From VYFG01 sp965221795 (lineage in GTDB: Bacteria; Pseudomonadota; Gammaproteobacteria; Arenicellales; Poriferihabitantaceae), in contig OZ244914.1 of the NCBI GenBank assembly GCA_965221795.1, positions 1,984,001 to 2,048,000 on the forward strand: DNA of 64,000 nt, given 5' to 3'. A program made the translations under genes and the position numbers. The notes beneath the pieces are model-generated. The model ran no database searches and was not told where the DNA came from. It saw only the letters and a program-made list of their open reading frames with translations. The stretch's first letter is position 1. Each line of letters opens with the position of its first letter. Shown here in pieces: positions 9,898 through 19,299 of this stretch.

Positions 9898-10734
9898 TTG
9901 AACGTATCTGACACTTCCTGGTTTTGTACATCCTTGGGCCAATGGTTGCTCCAGGAGGAATGTCGCCGTTGTCGGGACCTGATTCCCGCCGGCTACTACC
10001 CCTCGGCATTACAGATCGGGATGCCGGAGCGGGATTACCTGCGTGATCTGGACCGGGTCGAGATCGGCACTCGGTTCCTGGCGATTCCTGACCTCCCGTC
10101 ACGGTCGCTGCGAGATGACAGGGGGGCAGCAGGTCAGCAAACAGAATCCCTCCGGACCCTGGTGGCAAGTTCGGAGGCATTGCCCTTCGGGGAGAAGGCG
10201 CACAGCCTGATTGTGGTACCCCATGTGCTTGATTCCTGCGTCAAGCCACATAATGTATTGCGCGAAATCAATCAGCTCCTGGTACCGGAAGGTTGTATTC
10301 TCATTATGGGCTTTAATCAGTTCAGCCTATGGAAGATGTATCCACTTCGGCTACGTGGTTTACGCAGGAATACCCATTCGGTACCATGGCAGGGACACAG
10401 TTATCGTCCCGGGCGTGTGCAGGACTGGCTTTCTCTTTTGGGTATGGATATTGTCGGTGCTTGCATGATGGCATACCAGCTCCCCCTGCAGAGTCCGCGT
10501 TGGCGGCAAAAGTTTGGCTTTCTGGAGTCGATGGGCGAGCGCTGGTGGCCCGGACTGGGTGCTGTATATATGATTGTCGGACGCAAGCGGGAATTTGCCG
10601 CAGGGACTACCGTAAAATCTCTGGCGTGGCGTCGCTTTGTCCCGGCCATTGCCAAGCCATCGTTGACGGCATCAGGCATTCCAAACCGAAAGATCGGTGC
10701 GGATGCCGAAGCCAGGCATTGGCGAGTGATCTGA
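9898..10734 (+). CDS. SAM-dependent methyltransferase, YafS-like
   Basis: 278 residues from a TTG. The middle (SLIVVPHVLDSCVKPHNVLREINQLLVPEG) is the motif IV-V part of a class I methyltransferase, and GFNQFSLW...GRVQDWLSLLG matches the conserved C-terminal half of the proteins encoded beside rnhA in many gammaproteobacteria. Motif I is degenerate. Substrate unknown. It precedes rnhA by 42 bases on the same strand. The start is uncertain because no ATG occurs near the expected N-terminus. Confidence 0.7.
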   Translation: MNVSDTSWFCTSLGQWLLQEECRRCRDLIPAGYYPSALQIGMPERDYLRDLDRVEIGTRFLAIPDLPSRSLRDDRGAAGQQTESLRTLVASSEALPFGEKAHSLIVVPHVLDSCVKPHNVLREINQLLVPEGCILIMGFNQFSLWKMYPLRLRGLRRNTHSVPWQGHSYRPGRVQDWLSLLGMDIVGACMMAYQLPLQSPRWRQKFGFLESMGERWWPGLGAVYMIVGRKREFAAGTTVKSLAWRRFVPAIAKPSLTASGIPNRKIGADAEARHWRVI

Positions 10735-10776
10735 TGGCTGTATCCGATCGGGCATACCATTGATTTTCTGTCTCAC

Positions 10777-11214
10777 GTGACACAAAAAGTAATTATCTAT
10801 ACGGACGGGGCTTGTCGAGGAAATCCCGGCCCCGGTGGGTGGGGAGCCATCCTTTCGTTCGGTTCGGTATGCCGGGAAATCAAGGGCGGGTCCCGCCATA
10901 CTACCAATAATCGAATGGAACTTACTGCCGCCATCGAAGCGCTGGCCGCCCTCAACAGACCCTGTGAAGTGATCATTCACACCGATTCCCAGTACCTCAA
11001 ACGTGGAGTGACCGAATGGCTCGCGGACTGGAAGAAGAATCATTGGGTTACTGCGCGTGATCAGCCGGTAAAAAACCGGGATCTGTGGGAGCGTTTGGAC
11101 ATGCTTCTGGGGGAACACCGGATTCAATGGAACTGGGTCAAGGGGCATGCGGGCAATGAGGGAAATGAGCAAGCGGACCGACTTGCCCGCCAAGGGTTGC
11201 GAGACGCCTGCTGA
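10777..11214 (+). CDS. rnhA: Ribonuclease HI
   Basis: 145 residues from a GTG. It cleaves the RNA strand of RNA-DNA hybrids. The active-site residues are in YTDGACRGNPGPGGWG (Asp), NRMELTAAIEAL (Glu), IHTDSQYL (Asp) and ADRLARQG (Asp), with the conserved VKGHAGNEGNE loop. The family length is 150-155. The adjacent dnaQ start lies 10 bases downstream, a common rnhA-dnaQ arrangement. Confidence 0.97.
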   Translation: MTQKVIIYTDGACRGNPGPGGWGAILSFGSVCREIKGGSRHTTNNRMELTAAIEALAALNRPCEVIIHTDSQYLKRGVTEWLADWKKNHWVTARDQPVKNRDLWERLDMLLGEHRIQWNWVKGHAGNEGNEQADRLARQGLRDAC

Positions 11215-11224
11215 TCGGTCCCGG

Positions 11225-12031
11225 ATGGCTGGTATGCGACAGATCTTGCTTGATACGGAAACGACAGGCCTTGACGTCCTACAAGGGCACAGGGTGATTG
11301 AAATCGGCTGTGTGGAGATGATTGATCGCCGGATGTCCGGGAATCATTTTCACCAGTACATCCATCCCGAGCGTGATATTGATGAAGCGGCCGTCGAAGT
11401 TCATGGCATTACACTGACAATGCTGCAAGACAAACCCCGGTTCAGCGAGTTGGCGGACGAGTTTTTGTCCTACATCAAAGGTGCGGAACTCATCATTCAT
11501 AACGCACCTTTTGATGTTGGATTTCTCAACCAGGAATTCGCACGAGCCGGGTTTGGCGAAGATGTGATCGGAACAAATTGTGATGTGCTGGATACTCTGG
11601 TGATTGCCAAGCATAAGCATCCGGGACAAAAAAACAGTCTGGATGCGCTATGCAAACGGTACAGTGTCGACAATAGTCAACGTACCTTGCATGGTGCACT
11701 GCTGGATGCGGAAATTCTTGCAGATGTCTATCTTCGCATGACCGGGGGGCAGCTGTCCCTGCTGGGAGAGTCGGAAGATTTGTCCATGATCGGACGGATG
11801 CCGCCGGCTTCGAGCAACCCGGGCATGCGGATGGGACACGATTCGCATTCTGGGTTGCATCCCTATTTGCCTGACGTCCCGGCCTCTGAACAGCCTGACC
11901 CCACTCCACTAGTATATGCCAACCGTGCGGAACTCGCTGAACATGAACGTTGGCTGCAGCTCTTGGACCGAGAAGTTTCGACCGGGGCAATCTGGCACAG
12001 AGTTCACTCTGATGACAGCCTGGCGGAATGA
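11225..12031 (+). CDS. dnaQ: DNA polymerase III, epsilon subunit (3'-5' proofreading exonuclease)
   Basis: 268 residues from the ATG at 11225; the ATG at 11234 (MRQILLDTETTG) is an equally possible start. The DEDDh exonuclease motifs are all present: ExoI in DTETTGLD, ExoII in HNAPFDVGFLNQEF, ExoIII in HGALLDAEILADVY. A C-terminal extension after about residue 195, with a conserved final segment EHERWLQLLDREV, is the alpha-subunit-binding part. It acts in the Pol III core at the fork. Confidence 0.96.
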   Translation: MAGMRQILLDTETTGLDVLQGHRVIEIGCVEMIDRRMSGNHFHQYIHPERDIDEAAVEVHGITLTMLQDKPRFSELADEFLSYIKGAELIIHNAPFDVGFLNQEFARAGFGEDVIGTNCDVLDTLVIAKHKHPGQKNSLDALCKRYSVDNSQRTLHGALLDAEILADVYLRMTGGQLSLLGESEDLSMIGRMPPASSNPGMRMGHDSHSGLHPYLPDVPASEQPDPTPLVYANRAELAEHERWLQLLDREVSTGAIWHRVHSDDSLAE

Positions 12032-12353
12032 TGAAAGTCCAGTGAAAGGTGAAGGCCACTGACAGTCGGGTCGGGGAAAGGGAACCGATGTCGACGCAGG
12101 GATAGGCCGTTAGCCAAAAGGAAAGCCGAGATGGACATAAGATGACCAGTGTCTGATTATATCACACATATCGTCCATCATAGTGACCCGAGACAATACA
12201 ATAGCGTGGGGCATTACGCTCAAGATTTCATCTCAGCGTAATAACCGGTTTGACCCCGGTCAACTGTGAGTTGCCGCCGCTTCTCGGATCAATGGAATGC
12301 AGGTGTTCTGAAGCCTTGCCGTAGGCAGAAGACCGGGCCCTTTCGATACAGCT
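12032..12353. other. Intergenic region, nothing recognised
   Basis: About 320 bases downstream of dnaQ. I found no open frame with family resemblance, no tRNA and no convincing terminator. Confidence 0.4.
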
Positions 12354-12515
12354 TTATTCTGCATCCAAGTCGTCCGATTCCGTCTCGGATTGCGCGAGTG
12401 CTTCGCCGACAGCAGCGTGTAGTTCTGCCAGTGCTTCGGCCTGCTGCTGGGTGAACCCGGCTTCTATCATTCGCTTGATATAGCTTTCGGCATCAAATGG
12501 GGGGGCTTTTGACAT
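12354..12515 (-). CDS. Small acidic protein resembling the N-terminus of DUF1640/CCDC90 proteins
   Basis: 53 residues from the ATG at 12515 (MSKAPPFDAESYIKRMIEAGF). The block FDAESYIKRMIEAGFTQQQAEALAELHAA is the conserved N-terminal helix of DUF1640-type coiled-coil proteins. The protein ends in an acidic tail (ESDDLDAE) and lacks the coiled coil and C-terminal membrane helix of those proteins (about 120 residues). It could be a genuine short paralogue or a truncated gene. Function unknown. Confidence 0.5.
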   Translation of the reverse strand: MSKAPPFDAESYIKRMIEAGFTQQQAEALAELHAAVGEALAQSETESDDLDAE

Positions 12516-13163
12516 GATTGAGAGTCGGCGTATGGATTTGGTTAAGGTGGCGTACCCCATGAAGACACTGCCTAATCAATGATTGCCATGACCAGTCGGC
12601 AGAAAACCCGCCATACATCTCGCCGGATCATTTGTCCGGCCAGTTGACGAATGTCGGCTTTATATGCCCCTTGCCGGGATTCACAGGCTGCCCCAATTGG
12701 CGACTGATTGCGCCGTTTCGTTACAGATGGGTTATCATATTCTCGAATAATAGCATGGCTATATTCAGACCGTATACTTTTTCTTCAAAAAATGCCTCTT
12801 CGACTGTGTTTCGGGTCAGTTTGCGGTGTTATGCAATGCGGCCCTCAGGTACTCCATTGGATCTTTGCGGTTCTCCATGAAGCTACAAAAGCTATAGACT
12901 CGTTTGGGGTTAAGTGTGGAGACATCATCTGGCCACATGTGGGAAAGGTGCCGGGCCATGTGGCTGAGATAGCTTGGTGCAGACCGGCTGGCATCAGGTC
13001 TCGGCAAGGGATCATTCCCTGGGCCCTTTAGGTTTCATGAGGTTTTCAATGAATCAATGATCATTCCCATTCCAATAGGGGCAATGAGGTGACATCAGGG
13101 AGCAGGAGTCGGTTTCGATAGCTCGGCCCCCGGGCGTTAGCTCGGGGTATGGTGGGAGTGATG
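12516..13163. other. Long stretch without a recognisable gene
   Basis: About 650 bases. Short frames exist on both strands (for instance minus 12816-13007) but none resembles a family I know and none has a convincing ribosome-binding site. It may hold a decayed gene. Confidence 0.4.
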
Positions 13164-13463
13164 TCATGGCAAGACTTTCCTGAACGGCTTCACCTTGACG
13201 GAACAATAGACCCCGGCGGCCATATAAGGGTCTTCATTGGCCCAGGCCTCGGCCTCTTTCAGGGAATGGAATTCCGCCACAATCAGGCTTCCGGAATATC
13301 CCGCGGGTCCCGGGTCTTCACTGTCGATGACGGGTAGTGGCCCTGCGAGGAGTAATTTGCCCTCTGCTTGCAGGGCTTTCAGGCGCTCAATGTGTGCCGG
13401 TCTTGCTTGTTGGCGATTGGCCAGGGAATCGCGGTTATCTTGGGCGTAAATGACATATAGCAT
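13164..13463 (-). CDS. YciI-family protein
   Basis: 99 residues, beginning MLYVIYAQDNRDSLANRQQARPAHI, the YciI signature with the conserved HxxR-like segment and the later DPYMAAGVYCSVKVKPF. Family members are small ferredoxin-like-fold proteins of unclear activity. Length and start agree with the family. The gene stands alone, convergent with nothing nearby. Confidence 0.9.
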   Translation of the reverse strand: MLYVIYAQDNRDSLANRQQARPAHIERLKALQAEGKLLLAGPLPVIDSEDPGPAGYSGSLIVAEFHSLKEAEAWANEDPYMAAGVYCSVKVKPFRKVLP

Positions 13464-13888
13464 GGTCTGAGATCTTGGTTGCCAGAGAATGTTGCAGGAA
13501 AGGGGTGAAAGAGGATATGTTGGCTTGTGTTGGGTAGATTATAAGGAATACCCAATAACGGATGATCGCCCACTTGTACTTGTAACATCGACTTCACGGT
13601 TCCCGGACCCACTCATTCTGCCGCCTCCGCAGTCGCTTGCATGGCATGTTGGACGGGGGTATGTGGGACGAATTGCGATGGTTGTCGTGACCCTTCGCAA
13701 TTCCCGGTACGACCAGCGTTTTGGTGTTGCCGTGTCAGAACAAACCGGCGGTTTCGTATCCATGCGCCAAAATCCTGCGGCTATCTCCAGAGATTTGGAA
13801 TCTGAGTGTCTTGCCCCCCAAGCCTCCGAATCACTCTTACTTATTTGTGGACAACAAAAATCATGGGAGATTTACCAGTTAGTATTGT
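13464..13888. other. Upstream region of the iron operon
   Basis: About 425 bases between the divergent yciI-like gene and the Fur box. A plus-strand frame of 133 codons (13489-13890) has no family resemblance and I do not call it. The region probably carries the promoter of the operon at its right end. Confidence 0.4.
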
Positions 13889-13907
13889 AATGATAATTAT
13901 TATCGTT
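13889..13907 (+). promoter_or_regulatory. Fur box upstream of the iron-uptake operon
   Basis: The 19 bases aatgataattattatcgtt closely follow the Fur consensus gataatgataatcattatc, flanked by further inverted symmetry (tgtaa...ttaca). It lies about 65 bases before the ATG of the DUF4856 gene, where Fur-Fe(II) would block the promoter. fur itself is about 8 kb downstream. Confidence 0.8.
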
Positions 13908-13969
13908 TACATTTACCCCAGATTGCCTGTTGGATAGCATTTACATTTCATATCTTGTAAAAAATCATC

Positions 13970-15376
13970 ATGACTTCCACCTATTTTCGGATCCGTCCTC
14001 TTACCTGTGCGATTGCCTGTTGCCTTGCGTTCAGCAGCCCCGTCTTGGCGGAAAACTATGGTCCCTTTCCGGTTACCCTTAAGGGGTATGATGGTGACAA
14101 GGCAGACTCCGTCGCCTATACTGGTCAGGCCGCACGCCAGGTTCTCCACACTTCCCTCAAGAAGCTTGCTGGGAAGGGCGATGGCGCGAATGCTGCCGAA
14201 TTGAAAGCACAGATGATGGCCTACTATACCGGCAAGGAGGAAGGCCGTGCGATTATTGATCCCAAGTCCAAGGATGGTTTCATGATCCAGCAGACCGAGG
14301 TCGACCAGATCGCCAAGGGAGTGAACCTGGAGGGAAAAACATACAAAGGCGTAGTCAATGGATGGCCCGGGAAGATGACAGGTTCCGAGGTCATTGCGTT
14401 CATGATTGATCAGGCAGCATCCAGCAAGGGCGGGTTTGATCCGCTGACCGGGTACGACTATCCGCAGTTGATTTCCAAATTTGCCATGGGAGCCGTGTTT
14501 TATCATCAGGGTGTGGACAATTACCTGGATGAAAAGCTTGCTGCAGACAACAAGCCGAACAACAAGCCCTACGGCAAAGGCAAACATTACACGGGCAAAG
14601 AACATTCGTGGGACGAAGCATTCGGTTATTTCGGCGCTCCAGCACATGCCCTCAGCTTGGACGCAAACCAAGCTTATGGCATTGCCAAGAAGAAAGACAT
14701 GAGAGTCGCCGACCATAACCAAGATGGCACGGTCGATCTCTATCGGGAGATGACATATGCCCATGCCTATTATGCTGCCGACGCGGACAAGAGCGGTACC
14801 AACTACTTGCATACCATTGTCCAAGCTTTTCTGGATGGTCGAGCGCTGATTGCTGGTGCCGCCGGAGAAGCCCTGACCGATGCCCAGCGCAAAGAGTTGG
14901 TCGGCTATGCTGATACCATCAAGGTACATTGGGAAAAAGTGATTGCCGAAGCGGCTTTCAAATATGCAGGTTCGGTCTACAAGGACCTGCAGAAACTGCA
15001 AACGATCGTGGAGTCTGGGGGCAATGCCAATGACGCTTTCCGAGCCTATGGCAAACATTGGGGCGAACTGAAGGGGTTTGCAATGGCCCTCGAAACTGGA
15101 GGAAACGATTTAGGTGAAATCGGTGTCAGGATGAATCGTCTGATTGGATATGGCCCGGTGTTGCTGGGTGGCGGCCAGGTGACCGGAATCGACGACAGGG
15201 GAAATTATGTTATTGGCGGCGACCAGGATATGGGAAACTATATGGTTCATATGCTCAAGCTGCAAACACTACTGGCAGAAGCATACGGCCTGCAGGCCAA
15301 AAAAAATGATGCGACTGCAGAACTGGATGGTTTGGTCGAATCTCTGGGCGCAAGTCTTTCTGCCGAAAATGACTGA
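13970..15376 (+). CDS. DUF4856 domain-containing exported protein
   Basis: 468 residues. A signal peptide (about 1-27, ending SSPVLA) is followed by a mostly helical domain. EHSWDEAFGYFG is a hallmark of DUF4856, and DHNQDGTVD is an EF-hand-like DxNxDG calcium/metal loop (about residues 246-254). The family is periplasmic or outer-membrane-associated and recurs in iron-uptake loci with imelysin-like features, but its biochemistry is not established. It is first in an operon with a hydroxylase-like protein and an FbpABC importer behind a Fur box, so a role in iron acquisition is likely. Confidence 0.8.
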   Translation: MTSTYFRIRPLTCAIACCLAFSSPVLAENYGPFPVTLKGYDGDKADSVAYTGQAARQVLHTSLKKLAGKGDGANAAELKAQMMAYYTGKEEGRAIIDPKSKDGFMIQQTEVDQIAKGVNLEGKTYKGVVNGWPGKMTGSEVIAFMIDQAASSKGGFDPLTGYDYPQLISKFAMGAVFYHQGVDNYLDEKLAADNKPNNKPYGKGKHYTGKEHSWDEAFGYFGAPAHALSLDANQAYGIAKKKDMRVADHNQDGTVDLYREMTYAHAYYAADADKSGTNYLHTIVQAFLDGRALIAGAAGEALTDAQRKELVGYADTIKVHWEKVIAEAAFKYAGSVYKDLQKLQTIVESGGNANDAFRAYGKHWGELKGFAMALETGGNDLGEIGVRMNRLIGYGPVLLGGGQVTGIDDRGNYVIGGDQDMGNYMVHMLKLQTLLAEAYGLQAKKNDATAELDGLVESLGASLSAEND

Positions 15377-15397
15377 GTTTGTTGCTGGCGGTTGACC

Positions 15398-16420
15398 ATG
15401 CTTGATCTGACCGCTCAGGGCTTGCTGGTTGATTGGATGGAGCCGTTCCTGGACCCTCGGAAACGATTGTTTTGGGGGTATCTGGGTTCGGCCTTTTTCC
15501 TTGCGTTTTGTTGGATGGTGTTCCTGGGGCGCGAACGCCCTGTCAGGGCATGCCGGAAACTACTTTCTCGCGAACTCTGGTGTTCGGCGAGTGCCCGTGC
15601 AGACTACGTGGTATTCCTGATCAATACGGTTCTCATGGGGTCGATCGTACCCCGGTTGTTGGGCCATGCGGCGGTGGCGACTTTTTGTTTTTCGTTGCTG
15701 CATGATCTGTTTGATGGCCGACTCAGCCTATTGCCGGATGCACCGCCATGGGCGATTGCGGTTGGCTTCACGTTGGTTTTATTTGTTGTAGACGATTTTG
15801 CCCGTTACGTTGTCCATCGCCTTCTGCATGCGGTACCGATACTTTGGGCATTTCATAAGGTGCATCACAGTGCGACCCGGTTGAATCCGCTGACCGTACT
15901 ACGCACACACCCGGTAGAGGGGATTCTGTTTGCCCTGCGCGGTGCGCTGGTGCAGGGAGTGTGTATCGGAATGTTCGTATATGCATTTGGTGAGCGCGTC
16001 AGTCTGGTGATGGTGTTGGGTGCCAACGCGATCAAGTTTGCCTTCAATCTCCTTGGGGCCAATCTGCGTCATAGTGAAGTGCCCATCCGCTACTGGCCTT
16101 GGCTTGAGCAGATTTTACTGTCACCGGCACAACATCAGATTCACCATTCCAGACATCCCCGACATCATGATCGCAATTTTGGCGTGGCCTTGGCGTGCTG
16201 GGACCAGTGGTTTGGGACCCACTGCCTTTCCGAGCCGGGTCAGTCACTACGCTATGGTCTGAGCCGGTCTGATTCCGACCCGAATTCATTGTATGCACTG
16301 TATCTCCTGCCCTTCCGGGAAGGAGCAGGGCATCTGAGAGCCCTGATTCAGGGTGGAAGTAAACTGCGATACATGCCATTCACGCAGTCCAATCCATTGC
16401 ATAGAAACCGAACCCCATGA
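15398..16420 (+). CDS. Sterol desaturase / fatty acid hydroxylase superfamily membrane protein
   Basis: 340 residues from the ATG at 15398. Several membrane helices carry the three histidine boxes of the di-iron hydroxylase superfamily: VVHRLLH, FHKVHHSA and QHQIHHSR. The enzyme would use two irons to hydroxylate or desaturate a lipid; the substrate is unknown. It starts 21 bases after the DUF4856 gene and overlaps the next gene by 4 bases, so it belongs to the Fur-controlled operon. A di-iron enzyme inside an iron-uptake operon is unusual. Confidence 0.85.
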   Translation: MLDLTAQGLLVDWMEPFLDPRKRLFWGYLGSAFFLAFCWMVFLGRERPVRACRKLLSRELWCSASARADYVVFLINTVLMGSIVPRLLGHAAVATFCFSLLHDLFDGRLSLLPDAPPWAIAVGFTLVLFVVDDFARYVVHRLLHAVPILWAFHKVHHSATRLNPLTVLRTHPVEGILFALRGALVQGVCIGMFVYAFGERVSLVMVLGANAIKFAFNLLGANLRHSEVPIRYWPWLEQILLSPAQHQIHHSRHPRHHDRNFGVALACWDQWFGTHCLSEPGQSLRYGLSRSDSDPNSLYALYLLPFREGAGHLRALIQGGSKLRYMPFTQSNPLHRNRTP

Positions 16421-17451
16421 AACGGAAAATTGCCCGAGTTCTTCTAGCGGTCCCAGTCCTGTCCTTGTTGACGTCCCACCCTCCGCCGGTGATTGCCGAA
16501 GAGGTCGTCAATATCTACTCGGCTCGTAAGGAAGCACTGATACTCCCGCTTCTTGAGCGGTTTGAAGCAGAAACTGGTATCGGTTTTCGGCTCGTTACCG
16601 GCAAGGCTGATGGGTTGTTGAAGAGGATTGAAATCGAGGGCGAGGCCACACCGGCGGATGTATTTATCACGGTGGATGCTGGTCGGCTGCAGCGGGCCAA
16701 GACTGCGGGCATTCTGCAAGCGATCAAGAATCCTGTGCTGAATGATGTCATCCCATCCCACCTGAGGGACCGGGAAAGCGAATGGTTCGGACTTTCCCGT
16801 CGCGCACGGGTATTGTTTTACGCCAAGGATCGGGTGGACCCGGCCGATCTTTCCACATATGAAGCGCTGGCAGATGAAAAATGGCGTGGGCGTCTGTGCA
16901 TACGGTCTTCAAGCAATATTTACAACCAGTCACTGGTCGCATCCATGATTGAACATCTGGGGGAAGAGAAAACCGAGCAGTGGGCTCGAGGGTTGGTAGC
17001 CAACTTTGCCCGCAAGCCTGGCGGTGGAGACACCGACCAGTTGCATGCAGTCGCTGCAGGACAATGCGACATTACGCTAGTCAATACCTATTATTTCGGA
17101 CGCCTTCTGAACAGTGATAAGGAAAAGGATCGCCAGACAGCGGAGAAAATCGGGATCTTCTGGCCGAATCAGGAGGGTCGTGGTGCGCATGTGAATATCA
17201 GCGGCGCAGGCATTGTCCGTCATGCCCGAAACCGGACCGCAGCGGAAGCACTGTTGGAATTTCTGGTGACTCCAGAGTCACAGAGTTGGTATGCAGAGAT
17301 CAACAATGAGTATCCGGTGATCCCTGGGGCACCGATTTCCGAAACTCTGCGGCGGCTCGGAGCATTCAGGGCGGATACTCTCAACCTGACTACATTGGGG
17401 GAAAATAATCGAGCTGCACTACAATTAATGGACCGCGCCGGGTGGCGTTAG
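16417..17451 (+). CDS. Ferric iron ABC transporter, periplasmic binding protein
   Basis: 344 residues with a signal peptide (about 1-27). The FbpA/FutA signature is clear: VNIYSARKEALILPLLERFEAETGI at the mature N-terminus, and the iron-coordinating tyrosine pair in NTYYFGRLL. The start overlaps the hydroxylase gene by 4 bases. It delivers Fe(III) to the permease encoded next. Confidence 0.93.
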   Translation: MKRKIARVLLAVPVLSLLTSHPPPVIAEEVVNIYSARKEALILPLLERFEAETGIGFRLVTGKADGLLKRIEIEGEATPADVFITVDAGRLQRAKTAGILQAIKNPVLNDVIPSHLRDRESEWFGLSRRARVLFYAKDRVDPADLSTYEALADEKWRGRLCIRSSSNIYNQSLVASMIEHLGEEKTEQWARGLVANFARKPGGGDTDQLHAVAAGQCDITLVNTYYFGRLLNSDKEKDRQTAEKIGIFWPNQEGRGAHVNISGAGIVRHARNRTAAEALLEFLVTPESQSWYAEINNEYPVIPGAPISETLRRLGAFRADTLNLTTLGENNRAALQLMDRAGWR

Positions 17452-17598
17452 TGTCAAATGTATTCTCAGACATAATCCCTGACTGGTTTGCCTTGATCTT
17501 TTGATTGTATATTTGGCCGCTGCCAAAAACGGCCGGTGCCATGCAATGTGCGCTGGTCAGTCTTTCTTAGAGTGTATAGCGGAAAATCTGGTACGACT

Positions 17599-19299
17599 AT
17601 GCTGCGCGGTACTGTTCTGTCGATGGCTGGAAATGGCCTGAAATGGCCACAGCGGCCCGGAGGATGGACGATTGCCGGTGCGTTGACGTCGCTGATCATC
17701 CTGGTACCGATTGGTGTGATCGGGGTATACCTGTTTGCCCCAGTGAGCGAGAACTGGTCACACCTTGTGGATACGGTATTACCAGAATACATCGCGAATT
17801 CGTTGTGGCTGATGGTGGGGGTCACGGTGGGAGCAGGGAGTATCGGGGTGACGACGGCATGGCTCACCAGCATGTGCCATTTTCCCGGTCGCACTCTCCT
17901 GACTTGGCTGTTATTGCTGCCATTGGCGATGCCCGCATACATCATTGCCTATACCTATACTGGGATGCTGGATGTGAGTGGGCCACTGCAGGTCTGGATT
18001 CGGGAGACATTCGGGCTGTCGTATGGAGAATACTGGTTCCCGGAGGTACGATCCATCGGGGGGGCGATTGTCATGTTTTCGCTGGTGCTGTACCCCTACG
18101 TCTATCTCCTGACAAGAGCGGCATTCCTTAGCCAATCGGTCTGTGTGTTGGAGGTCAGTCGGACTTTGGGATGCGATCCATGGAGCAGCTTTGCCAAAGT
18201 AGCGGTTCCGCTGGCCAGGCCAGCCATTGTTGCGGGCCTTTCGCTGGCGCTCATGGAAACTCTGGCGGATTTCGGGACCGTGCAGTATTTTGGCGTGGGT
18301 ACATTTACGACCGGGATCTATCGTACTTGGTTCGGTATGTTCGATGCCGTGGCTGCGGCGCAGCTTTCCGCGATTCTGCTGGTCTTCGTGTTCGCTCTTA
18401 TCTTGTTAGAGCGTTGGTCTCGTCGACGCGCACACTTCCACCACACCACGAATCGTTATCAAGCATTGCCGGATATCCGGCTGTCCCGTGGCTGGTCAGT
18501 GGTTGCATTCCTTGCCTGCCTGTTGCCGTTGCTGTTGGGCTTTATCATCCCGACTACTCAACTGGTCGTCTGGTCTCTGGAGACCTATGACATCATGATT
18601 GACCGCCGGTTTCTTGTGCTGGCCTGGCATAGCTTCGCGTTGGCTGCCGGGGCTGCTATGGTGGCTCTGATCCCAGCCCTGATTCTGGCATATGGCAACC
18701 GTATGGATGCTTCCCGTGCCATGCGTTTTTTTTCACGCCTGTCATCCATGGGATATGCGATCCCTGGGACCGTGATTGCCGTCGGCGTCCTGATTCCGTT
18801 CGGTGCTCTGGACAATATGGTGAACCAATGGAGCCAAGCATATTTGGGCATCAATGTAGGGCTGATTTTCAGTGGTACCGTTTTTATACTGCTGTTCGCT
18901 TATACGGTTCGTTTTCTGGCCGTTTCCCTGCAAACAGTCGAGACAGGGCTGGGCAAAATCAAGCCATCCATGGACGATGCCGGCCGTTCCATGGGCCGCA
19001 ATCGGTCTGCTGTTCTTCGAGAGATCCACCTGCCGATTATGCGGGGAAGTTTGCTCACGGCGGTGGTCATCGTCTTTGTGGATGTAATGAAAGAGTTGCC
19101 CGCGACGTTGATCCTGCGCCCGTTTGATTTCAATACGCTGGCCGTGCGTGCGTATGAACTCGCTTCGGATGAACGTCTTGCCGACTCCTCTACCGCTGCG
19201 CTTGCCATCGTTGCCGTAGGGATTATCCCCGTGATTCTCCTGAGCGGAGCCATCAGCCGGTCACGGGCCGGAACACGACCCAAACCCCCGAAATTTTGA
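17599..19299 (+). CDS. Ferric iron ABC transporter, permease (FbpB-like)
   Basis: 566 residues from the ATG at 17599; other in-frame starts (GTG 17536, ATG 17623) are possible. The protein is a two-lobed permease of about 12 helices, each half carrying a binding-protein-dependent EAA-type loop (EVSRTLGCDPWSSFAKVAVPLARPA and DDAGRSMGRNRSAVLREIHLPIM). It overlaps the ATPase gene by one base (TGATG). About 150 bases separate it from the binding protein gene. Confidence 0.92.
   Translation: MLRGTVLSMAGNGLKWPQRPGGWTIAGALTSLIILVPIGVIGVYLFAPVSENWSHLVDTVLPEYIANSLWLMVGVTVGAGSIGVTTAWLTSMCHFPGRTLLTWLLLLPLAMPAYIIAYTYTGMLDVSGPLQVWIRETFGLSYGEYWFPEVRSIGGAIVMFSLVLYPYVYLLTRAAFLSQSVCVLEVSRTLGCDPWSSFAKVAVPLARPAIVAGLSLALMETLADFGTVQYFGVGTFTTGIYRTWFGMFDAVAAAQLSAILLVFVFALILLERWSRRRAHFHHTTNRYQALPDIRLSRGWSVVAFLACLLPLLLGFIIPTTQLVVWSLETYDIMIDRRFLVLAWHSFALAAGAAMVALIPALILAYGNRMDASRAMRFFSRLSSMGYAIPGTVIAVGVLIPFGALDNMVNQWSQAYLGINVGLIFSGTVFILLFAYTVRFLAVSLQTVETGLGKIKPSMDDAGRSMGRNRSAVLREIHLPIMRGSLLTAVVIVFVDVMKELPATLILRPFDFNTLAVRAYELASDERLADSSTAALAIVAVGIIPVILLSGAISRSRAGTRPKPPKF

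Noticed and set aside
13489..13890. 133-codon plus-strand frame before the Fur box
   Set aside because: No family resemblance or ribosome-binding site, and it ends inside the Fur box.
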